Positions 7,306-13,343 of a stretch of DNA of 13,343 nt are shown here, in pieces (the stretch's first letter is position 1; every line of letters begins with the position of its first letter). The stretch spans positions 1 to 13,343 of the forward strand of contig CAVBGA010000046.1 of the NCBI GenBank assembly GCA_963594675.1, in the 5' to 3' direction. The notes beneath the pieces were generated by a model. It was not told the DNA's origin and searched no databases. It saw only the letters and a list, made by a program, of their open reading frames with translations. Source of the DNA: Ruminococcus_G sp963594675. Its GTDB lineage: Bacteria; Bacillota; Clostridia; Lachnospirales; Lachnospiraceae. Both the position numbers and the translations under genes were made by a program.

Positions 7306-7425
7306 AAGCGATATAGTTACCATTTTCTTCTTTTTTATCTTTGTTTTTGTGTTGTGTTGTTGAAAACAGTTTACTATATTGCAATAAACAGATCGATACT
7401 AAAATGTGTCGATCTGTTTTCTTTA
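7306..7425 (+). ncRNA. Candidate small structured RNA
   Basis: Downstream of the promoter-like pair, GCGATATAGT (7308-7317) can pair with ACTATATTGC (7373-7382) through 10 bp including one G-U pair. It encloses a pyrimidine-rich, U-rich loop of about 55 nt. Three nucleotides later a 14-bp hairpin (7386-7399 with 7406-7419, one G-U pair, loop TAAAAT) is followed by TTTTCTTTAT. Both G-U pairs are allowed only if the plus strand is the RNA; on the minus strand they become A-C mismatches. Promoter, closing stem and terminator together describe an RNA of about 115 nt. I recognise no known RNA family. The segment could instead be only a 3'-end structure of the oxidoreductase transcript on the minus strand. 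Confidence 0.35.
7386..7419. terminator. Hairpin terminator between the oxidoreductase and EamA genes
   Basis: A 14-bp stem (AAACAGATCGATAC against GTGTCGATCTGTTT) with a 6-nt loop. On the plus strand a run TTTTCTTTAT follows, a good intrinsic terminator. On the minus strand the tail is CTGTTTATTG, a weaker one that could end the oxidoreductase transcript about 40 nt after its stop. Probably bidirectional. Confidence 0.6.
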
Positions 7426-7458
7426 TGTGTATGCAAAAACTACTATCTACATCTATAT

Positions 7459-8151
7459 CTATTTCCAAGGTCTATTCTTTCCATGCCACCCGTGCTCTTC
7501 CCAGTAACTATAATCCGGCTCAGATTTCCAGAACATTTTTTGCATCCAGCGGAATATTTCAAACCACAATCGTGTTTTTATAGTTGGTTGAAAAGGTGGA
7601 TGATTTTTTCTAATCTTGGCAGCCAAACGATCTGTTTTTTTATGAATCTTTTTCTGTATTTTTTCTGAAACATCATCCGGACCAGAAGCCTTCACAGCAA
7701 ATCCTAATCTGTAAATTTTCGCATATCCCCAGAAAAACATACTGTGGTACAGATCCTTCGTAGTGCTTTGCATTCCACGGCCTGCCGCAGTTGCAACAGC
7801 CACACCCTGCTTCTGAAATGCCCGAGCATCCGGCCTATGAACCATCCATCTGGATCCATAATGGTCCAAAAAAGCCATCATCTGTCCCGTGGCATGATAC
7901 ACATATACAGGACTGGAAAGGATCACCACATCAGCGGCATCCATCGCTTCCGTCAAAGGTTTTAATTTTTCATAATGAGGACAGCAGCTCAAATCCTTTT
8001 TAAAACATGCCCAGCAACCCCGGCAAGGTTCATCGAAGTCTTTCGGCAAAAAGAATTCTGTCAGCTCTCCTCCGATTTTTTCTCCCAATTCATGGGCAAC
8101 CATATAGGTGTTGCCTTTATGATTCTGTCCATGTATGATAACTGTTTTCAT
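7459..8151 (-). CDS. Flavodoxin-fold NAD(P)H-dependent oxidoreductase with CxxCxxC motif
   Basis: A flavin-binding oxidoreductase of the FMN_red/flavodoxin-like superfamily, about 230 residues. MKTVIIHGQNHKGNTYMVAH is the first beta strand and FMN phosphate loop. C-RGC-WAC at 43-49, followed by Cys56-Cys57, is the cysteine cluster seen in many clostridial members. SSPVYVYHATGQMMAFLDH at 79-97 is the flavin and dimer region, and TAAGRGMQST at 121-130 is the second flavin loop. The C-terminal 50 residues are basic and rich in aromatics. The electron donor and substrate are unknown. I choose the ATG at 8151 because the FMN strand starts there. In-frame ATGs exist at 8160 and up to 8208, but the 19 added residues are not family-like, and a TATAAT (8182-8177, minus) lies inside that stretch. 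No strong ribosome site marks any of the starts. Confidence 0.85.
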   Translation of the reverse strand: MKTVIIHGQNHKGNTYMVAHELGEKIGGELTEFFLPKDFDEPCRGCWACFKKDLSCCPHYEKLKPLTEAMDAADVVILSSPVYVYHATGQMMAFLDHYGSRWMVHRPDARAFQKQGVAVATAAGRGMQSTTKDLYHSMFFWGYAKIYRLGFAVKASGPDDVSEKIQKKIHKKTDRLAAKIRKNHPPFQPTIKTRLWFEIFRWMQKMFWKSEPDYSYWEEHGWHGKNRPWK

Positions 8152-8260
8152 CTCATCCATTCTCTTATCAATTCTTATTATATTTTTATTTTTCATAATT
8201 TGCATCATCTTTACTGTAAGGCTTTGTTATCTCCATGCCCTATTTTATTTTACTAACATT

Positions 8261-8289
8261 ATTGTAGTTTTTAAAGACCCGTTTTTGAA
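8261..8289 (-). promoter_or_regulatory. Possible promoter of the oxidoreductase gene
   Basis: On the minus strand, TTCAAA (8289-8284) lies 17 nt before TACAAT (8266-8261). Each hexamer is imperfect (4 of 6 and 5 of 6). Transcription would begin near 8254, about 100 nt before the chosen start codon. A lone TATAAT closer to the gene (8182-8177) has no good -35 partner. Confidence 0.35.
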
Positions 8290-8492
8290 CAGGAGAAAAG
8301 TTCTTAGTGTCGAATTACTTCACGGCTTATTTATCTATTTTGTAAGTGTTTTAACTCCATGGTTTGTTAACTTTTAGGCATAATAAAGGAATGACCGTTT
8401 GGTCGCCCCTGTTACAACTTTAGCTTATCACTTCACATGCCCGCCTATATGCTGGCTTTTTTCAGTTTAAGAGACCATCCAAGACGGTCTTT

Positions 8493-8549
8493 CCTATGAC
8501 AGCAAGAAAGGCACGGCATTAAATGCCGTGCCTTTCTTGCTATCATAGG
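8493..8549. terminator. Long palindromic terminator after the surface-protein gene
   Basis: The arms AGCAAGAAAGGCACGGCATT (8501-8520) and its exact complement (8522-8541) form the core. After one mismatch the stem continues with CCTATGA (8493-8499) against TCATAGG (8543-8549). The GC-rich inner stem GGCACGGCAT/ATGCCGTGCC followed by TTTCTT has intrinsic-terminator form on both strands. It ends 17 nt from the stop codon of the large gene. Confidence 0.85.
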
Positions 8550-8566
8550 TAGTTCCTTAAGCATAT

Positions 8567-11500
8567 TTATTTTGTAACTGTTACGGTTACCGTATATTTC
8601 TTTTCACCGGCTTTAACCGTGATTTTAACCTTACCTGCCTTCTTTGCAGTGATTACACCCTGCCTGCTTACTGTTGCGATTTTTTTATCTGCAGATGTGT
8701 AAGTGATCTTCTGTACACAGGTGATAGGTGCAAGTACAGGCTTAAGTGTAAGTTTTTTACCAACTTTAAGTGTCACTTTTGACTTAAGGCCGGTAATTTT
8801 TTTAGCAGCTACTGCACTCTTCTGTACCTTTATAGTAACCTTCTGTTTTAAGCCGCTGGCAAGCGTGATTGTAAGCGTTGCCTTGCCTGTCTTGCTGCCA
8901 GCCTTGATAACGCCCTTATCAGTTACGCTAAAGATGTTTTTGTTGCCTGACTTATAGGATTTAACAGAATCACCTTTTGCAAGTCCCGTTACCTTAAGTA
9001 CTTTTGTAGTCTGGCCTACCTTCAGTGTAAGTGCTGTTGCATTTACGGTAATCTTTGGCGTAAGTTTGCTACCGCTTTCCTTGGTTTCCGTTGCATTGCA
9101 TACAGTACATGTACGCGTCTTCGTTGCAGCCTTAAATACGGTAGCGTCTGATACTTTCTTCCAGCTTCCGAATTTGTGGCCAGTTGCCGGAACTATCTCT
9201 GTTTTTTCAATACCGCATTCACATGTGTATCTGATACTGCCGGCTGATTTACAGGTTGGCTGCACTGTTATGACACCTGTGCCAAAATCATGCTGATGGT
9301 CTTCCGGCACATTCTCTTTTAAGTAATTATCTGTGTAATGCAGAATGACTACATCACCGTCTGATAATTCATATTCGCATGCGCCCTTATCAGGATCTGT
9401 TCCGTTGACGCTATACAGCCAGCCTGACCTCTTGCCATTAGTAAACTCGCCAAGTTCTACTCCTTCTGCGGAAGTTACTGATGAAATATATGTATCATCA
9501 TATTTTTTCTTAGCAGTCATTCCTGCCGCTTCCAGTGCCCCATCAATTGCCTCCATGGCGGTAGGTGCACTTTCCATACGGAATTCTGTCTCTTCTGCCC
9601 ATACTGTCAGATTATTTCTGAATAATACATGGATGGTTCCGTCGTCATCGCTGTCATGAACGTCATCACCCATAACAGATACGATGATGCTTATATGTTC
9701 TCCATTTACGGCCCAGTAAGTTGTCTTGCCGATGCGGTATGAGTCAAGAGCTTCAAGTACCTGTACGGTAGACATTTCCTGTGACTTTGTATCATTTACG
9801 TTATGTGAAAATCCGCCGTCATCCTTCTGATATTTGATCAGGTTTGTGATCATATTGAAGTCCGACGTACCAAATCCTGCTTCTGTCGAAGTCGGGTCAA
9901 TTCCAAGGACGGTAAGTGCAAGAAGCACCTGCGCTGTTGACTCTGAAGTACCATATCCGAAATCATCCTGCATCTGATCTTTCAGATATGTAAGTGCATT
10001 ATCAATTGCTTCTTTCACTGCTGCCCTGTTTTTATATGGTGCCAGTGCCTGCAGCACCATAGCCGTCATGTCAACACTAGGTGTTTCACTGTCTGTAAGT
10101 CCAAATCCGCCATTCTCGTTCTGGAATTTCAGCAGTTCATCAATCATATCGGCACGTGACCATTTTGCATCTGACGGGATTGTAATATTTGCAGCATCCA
10201 GTGCAAGCAGTGCATAAGCGAGCTCATTTGAGCCGTATGTCAGTCTGCTGGAATTGTAGATCATGGCAGCTAAATCAACGCCGTCTATATCCGTAATGTC
10301 TTTTCCAAGTCTTACAAGTGCCAGTGCCGTACGCTCGATATCTGTCGGCTTCTGTGATGCATTCCACGTCTTTACTTCTGTTTTAACGGATTCATAATAT
10401 GCATTCTTCTGTGAAGTACTGATTTCCTTATTGCCCTGGATCAGTGCATATACAAGCCATTCATTGCCATAAGAATATCCTTTTTCGCTACGGTTGCTTG
10501 CAATATAATCAAGTGCATTATTGGCACCCTCATTTGCTATTCCTTTAACATCCGTTACTTCTGAAGTGCCTTTTGTTACTGTAATTGTGATCGTAACTGC
10601 AGGTACGTTATTTTTGCCATCAACCGGTGTTCCTGTTGCTATAACGGTACCTTCTGCAAGTCCCATTACCTGGTATTCTGCCTCCGGAAGGTAAGAGCCG
10701 TAATCAGGATCATTTACATTATAATCACCGTTCTTTTTCCAGTAACCTGTTCCTGTCCTTACTACCTGTGCGATTCCTTTTTTGCTGTAAGTCCATTTAA
10801 GTGCAGGCTCAGTAACATCATAGCCTTTTTCATCCAGTTCTCCTGTCACTTCAGGTTTGAACTTGTCACTGTAGCTGCCTGCTGCAACAGTAATCTCCTT
10901 ATATTCGTCAGGAATTGTGACGGATTTGACGTTATTCTTATATACAAAAGTTACTGTACTATCACCGGTAACGGTGTTTGTCTTTCCGGTCGTCGGATCC
11001 GTATCTTCGATAGTTGCCGTAAATGTTACAGTACCTGCCTGTTTCGGTACATAGCCTTTCTCGCCATCGTTATAATATGCGATCGTTTCGTCAGGATCAT
11101 CGCTTGTGATTGTTACCTTGTCTGCATTTGTTGCATTTGCAGGTGTAACGACAACCGATCCGAGGATAGGATTAAATGCAACCCTTCCATCCTTTTCCTG
11201 ACCGTCGCTGTTGGCGTTTCTGGCATGGATCTCTACTGTTCCTGAAATTGCCGGTACAACAGATTCAACCGGAACATATTCAGATGTTACTGTTACGGTC
11301 TTTTTCATTTCTGGCTGGTTTACTGCAGCTACAGTAAATGTTGCAGTTCCTGCATTTTTAAATTCAAATCCGCTGGATGTATTTACGCGGTTGCTGAGCA
11401 GCTTTGCGCCTTCCTCGTCAGCAGTATATGTAAATGAAGAATATGATACTTCCTCATAATCCCCATTTTCCTTATACTGGGCCTTTACCGTAATCCTCTT

Positions 11501-13343
11501 ATAGTCCGAGCCCTGTACGGTATATGTTCCATCGGTAACTTCTTCGCCGTCAATATACAGCTTGATGTCTGTCATCTGCTGTCTTGAAGAACGTATTGCG
11601 ACAGAAGCTATAACTTCGCTGCTGCCGTCACTGTTGTTCTGCACTGCTGTTAATACTGCAACACCAGTTCCGTTAACGCAGAAAGTACCATCCTCATAAA
11701 TATCAAATGCACTTTCAGGTTTCCTCTGTGAAAAGCTCCATGAAAGGCTGCTTCCTTCTGGTGCGTCATAATCCTGTAATGAGAATGTTCCGGCAACATG
11801 TGCATTTCCTACTGAATCAGGCGATACTTCAAGTCGTCCGTCCTCAAGTACGACTGCTTCTGTTCCGTTATAAGCCTTAAATGCGACCTGATATTTGCTT
11901 TCTTCCGTTTCAGGCCACTCGAAACTGCCAGGTGTATAAGTCTGATTCTCGCCGAAATACGGATAGCCGTCACTGCCCTGTCCCCAGGAAGTTCCGTTGT
12001 CACCTTTGCCTGCATTTAATTTTGCTACGAGATCAAGTGTCTTCATGTCATCTTCTGACATGGCACCGTCACCGCTTCCAAGTGTATCGAGCCAGTAGCA
12101 GTTTGTAATGATTGCATCGCCTGTGTTGCTACTGCTGCTGTTGCAAAGGGCACCCTTGCCTGTGTCACCTACAGCAATGCAGTTAGCTATAACGCCGTCA
12201 CGGTCAAGGCTTGCGCTTGCACCCATGTAAGCGCCGGTTTTTCCGATAAATCCGGCTACGTTTGTTCCTGATATTTCACTTCTGCAGTTTACGATAGATG
12301 CGCCGTAAGCAGTAGTTCCAAGCGGTCCCGTAACGCTACTGCTGCTTCCTGTCATAGTTCCTTTAAAGTTTACATTCTGGACAACAGCACCTGCAGACAG
12401 GTTTGAAAAGATAGCGCCTGCATTATCAAATTTAATAGTATGGCCCTGTCCATCCAGTACTCCGGCAAACGGAGTATAATTCATATAAAAGCTTTCATCT
12501 GCATAATTGCTGTCTATTGTAATATCCGCTGTCAGGACAAAATATTTGCCTGCAGATGAATCCATCTTTGAAAAATCAGCCTGGGTTGCAATCTCGATTG
12601 CGCCTTCCGGAACAGCTACAGGCTTATCAGTCGGCTTTTTCTTTAATCCACTGATCGCATCCGTAATTTTGGTAGCTGCGTCATTGATCTCTGCCTGGGT
12701 TGCATTTTCCTGTTCCTTTAAGGCTTTTCCTGCTGCGACAGCATCAGTCAGTGTTTTCCATGTATCATCGGTATAAGTATCCGCTACCGTATCATCATAG
12801 GATTCTGCCTGTGTCAGTGCATCATCAAGAAGCGTCCAGCTGATTCCTGCCGTTCCTTCCTTTAAAACCGGGAAGCCGCTTTCACTTACTGCAAAAATAT
12901 ATCCTGTATCCGCAATACCTGTATTCAGAAGCCCTACAGTTGCTTCTGTCTTCAGCTCATCCGTAGATTTTGCAGCGCAGTTTGTAATGTTTGCATTTGA
13001 TGCGCTCATCGCAACTGTCTCAATATATGTACCTGACTGGAAATAACAGTTTGAAATCGTGGATTTTGTGCCGGATGATGCATAAGCTGCCATTCCACCA
13101 TTCATCATCTCAAGTTCTGCCGCATAATAACAGTTCTGGACCGTTCCTCCTGATATTGTTCCGACAAGTCCTCCGACCGTATTCCAGTTGTCATTTATCT
13201 TAACAGTTGAATAGCAGTTCTTAATTGTTCCTGTTAATGTCCAGGCCATGCTTCCGCCATATCCGCTTGTTACATCAACCGTTCCGGTAACACCCAGGTT
13301 CTGGATAGTTCCTGATACATTATCTGCCAGTGCTGTTCCGGAA
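8567..13343 (-). CDS. Very large modular secreted/surface protein, 5' end outside window
   Basis: The frame is open to the right edge, so the N-terminus and any signal peptide are not visible; the Met at 13249 is internal (numbered 1 here). Domains in order are: a GLUG-type beta region (to about 130; GGLVGTISGGTVQNCYY); a FIVAR-like helical module (about 140-204); a second GLUG-type region (about 215-435; FAGVLDGQGHTI, AGFIGKTG); several Ig-like beta domains (about 450-892); an alpha/alpha-toroid with FQNENGGFG and QKDDGGF turns (about 901-1178); a DUF4430 domain (about 1180-1308; SGWLYSVNGTDPDKGACEY); a Cys/His repeat (about 1317-1392; Cys1333, 1343, 1345, 1381, 1384); and two Big_2 domains (about 1397-1477 and 1483-1560). 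There is no LPXTG, choline-binding, SLH or membrane tail, so anchoring is unclear. The protein is probably extracellular and binds a ligand or a surface; no catalytic site is evident. The stop at 8567 is followed by a strong terminator. Confidence 0.9.
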   Translation of the reverse strand, partial: SGTALADNVSGTIQNLGVTGTVDVTSGYGGSMAWTLTGTIKNCYSTVKINDNWNTVGGLVGTISGGTVQNCYYAAELEMMNGGMAAYASSGTKSTISNCYFQSGTYIETVAMSASNANITNCAAKSTDELKTEATVGLLNTGIADTGYIFAVSESGFPVLKEGTAGISWTLLDDALTQAESYDDTVADTYTDDTWKTLTDAVAAGKALKEQENATQAEINDAATKITDAISGLKKKPTDKPVAVPEGAIEIATQADFSKMDSSAGKYFVLTADITIDSNYADESFYMNYTPFAGVLDGQGHTIKFDNAGAIFSNLSAGAVVQNVNFKGTMTGSSSSVTGPLGTTAYGASIVNCRSEISGTNVAGFIGKTGAYMGASASLDRDGVIANCIAVGDTGKGALCNSSSSNTGDAIITNCYWLDTLGSGDGAMSEDDMKTLDLVAKLNAGKGDNGTSWGQGSDGYPYFGENQTYTPGSFEWPETEESKYQVAFKAYNGTEAVVLEDGRLEVSPDSVGNAHVAGTFSLQDYDAPEGSSLSWSFSQRKPESAFDIYEDGTFCVNGTGVAVLTAVQNNSDGSSEVIASVAIRSSRQQMTDIKLYIDGEEVTDGTYTVQGSDYKRITVKAQYKENGDYEEVSYSSFTYTADEEGAKLLSNRVNTSSGFEFKNAGTATFTVAAVNQPEMKKTVTVTSEYVPVESVVPAISGTVEIHARNANSDGQEKDGRVAFNPILGSVVVTPANATNADKVTITSDDPDETIAYYNDGEKGYVPKQAGTVTFTATIEDTDPTTGKTNTVTGDSTVTFVYKNNVKSVTIPDEYKEITVAAGSYSDKFKPEVTGELDEKGYDVTEPALKWTYSKKGIAQVVRTGTGYWKKNGDYNVNDPDYGSYLPEAEYQVMGLAEGTVIATGTPVDGKNNVPAVTITITVTKGTSEVTDVKGIANEGANNALDYIASNRSEKGYSYGNEWLVYALIQGNKEISTSQKNAYYESVKTEVKTWNASQKPTDIERTALALVRLGKDITDIDGVDLAAMIYNSSRLTYGSNELAYALLALDAANITIPSDAKWSRADMIDELLKFQNENGGFGLTDSETPSVDMTAMVLQALAPYKNRAAVKEAIDNALTYLKDQMQDDFGYGTSESTAQVLLALTVLGIDPTSTEAGFGTSDFNMITNLIKYQKDDGGFSHNVNDTKSQEMSTVQVLEALDSYRIGKTTYWAVNGEHISIIVSVMGDDVHDSDDDGTIHVLFRNNLTVWAEETEFRMESAPTAMEAIDGALEAAGMTAKKKYDDTYISSVTSAEGVELGEFTNGKRSGWLYSVNGTDPDKGACEYELSDGDVVILHYTDNYLKENVPEDHQHDFGTGVITVQPTCKSAGSIRYTCECGIEKTEIVPATGHKFGSWKKVSDATVFKAATKTRTCTVCNATETKESGSKLTPKITVNATALTLKVGQTTKVLKVTGLAKGDSVKSYKSGNKNIFSVTDKGVIKAGSKTGKATLTITLASGLKQKVTIKVQKSAVAAKKITGLKSKVTLKVGKKLTLKPVLAPITCVQKITYTSADKKIATVSRQGVITAKKAGKVKITVKAGEKKYTVTVTVTK
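9326..10549 (-). other. Alpha/alpha-toroid plus DUF4430 module (transcobalamin-like layout) within the large protein
   Basis: Residues 901-1178 contain about five or six helical-hairpin repeats, with helix cores such as ERTALALVRL, NELAYALLAL, DMTAMVLQAL, STAQVLLAL and STVQVLEAL, and glycine turns GGFG, FGYG and GGF. This is the alpha6-alpha6 toroid type seen in terpene cyclases, prenyltransferases, complement thioester domains and cobalamin carriers. Residues 1180-1308 follow directly as a DUF4430 domain (AMEAIDGALEAAGM, SGWLYSVNG, LSDGDVVILHYT), the family that includes the C-terminal domain of transcobalamin. I saw no terpene-cyclase DxDD, no GCGEQ thioester and no prenyltransferase zinc ligands, so binding is more likely than catalysis. 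The ligand is unknown. Confidence 0.7.

Larger units (their letters stand above)
8152..8566. other. 415-bp gene-free interval with hairpins
   Basis: No convincing coding sequence. It holds a possible promoter for the oxidoreductase gene (8261-8289), then AT-rich sequence to about 8390. A short GACC-GTTT-GGTC hairpin (8393-8404) follows, then a T-run GGCTTTTTTC (8453-8462). A 7-bp stem at 8470-8492 is immediately followed by the long terminator hairpin at 8493-8549. I recognise no known riboswitch or mobile-element end in it. Confidence 0.6.

Noticed and set aside
7441..7466. Short CTATCT/ACATCT/ATATCT near-repeat at the end of the oxidoreductase gene
   Set aside because: Three imperfect hexamers partly inside a coding end; too short and degenerate to count as a repeat element.
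7341..7668. Two plus-strand frames overlapping the end of the oxidoreductase gene
   Set aside because: They run through the terminator hairpin at 7386-7419 and into the antisense of a clearly coding region, without ribosome sites.
8135..8377. Plus-strand 80-codon frame with a very hydrophobic product
   Set aside because: It starts inside the antisense of the oxidoreductase gene, has no ribosome site, and its hydrophobic look follows from AT-rich sequence; no family resemblance.
9716..10549. Toroid region as a terpene cyclase or protein prenyltransferase enzyme
   Set aside because: It has QxxxGGF-like turns, but I see no DxDD acid motif and no Asp/Cys/His zinc set, and the domain sits in an exported beta-rich protein.
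13249..13249. ATG at 13249 as the start of the large surface protein
   Set aside because: The frame continues without a stop to the window edge with the same GLUG-like composition (…TIQNLGVTGTVDVTSGYGG…), there is no ribosome site, and no signal peptide follows.

Overview
The window looks like part of the chromosome of an anaerobic low-GC Firmicute, probably a gut Clostridium-type organism such as a Lachnospiraceae member. This is an inference. It rests on the AGGAGG-type ribosome binding sites, the SEC-C zinc-finger form of methionine aminopeptidase, the SpoVB/YtgP-type flippase, and a very large surface protein built from GLUG, FIVAR, Big_2 and DUF4430-type modules. No rRNA, tRNA, CRISPR array or transposase was seen. 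Every protein gene I accept lies on the minus strand, so the window reads biologically from right to left.

Right part (8567-13343, minus): a single open frame that runs off the right edge, giving about 1590 visible residues of a modular secreted or cell-surface protein. In order it holds a GLUG-type region, a FIVAR helical module, a second GLUG-type region, several Ig-like beta domains, an alpha/alpha-toroid, a DUF4430 (transcobalamin C-terminal-like) domain, a cysteine-containing repeat and two very lysine-rich Big_2 domains. The toroid plus DUF4430 order matches the two-domain layout of animal transcobalamin and intrinsic factor. It is the most intriguing coding content here. A strong hairpin terminator at 8493-8549 follows it.

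Middle part (6309-8566): a flavodoxin-fold oxidoreductase with a CxxCxxC motif, and an EamA/DMT ten-helix transporter whose two halves are strikingly alike. Between them, 7271-7425 holds a plus-strand promoter-like pair, a 10-bp stem and a terminator-like hairpin. Together these look like a small RNA gene of about 115 nt.

Left part (1-6242, minus): a good sigma-A type promoter at 6214-6242 precedes a tightly packed run: map, an exonuclease III family gene, a YhdT-like gene, panF, hisH, hisF, ung and the start of a SpoVB/YtgP-type flippase. Several junctions overlap (YhdT/panF by 11 bp, hisH/hisF by 1 bp, ung/flippase by up to 14 bp). No convincing internal terminator was seen, so this is probably one mixed housekeeping operon. 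It covers protein N-terminal maturation, base-excision repair (Ung creates abasic sites and the exonuclease III family enzyme cuts them), pantothenate uptake, IGP synthase (both subunits) and envelope lipid flipping.
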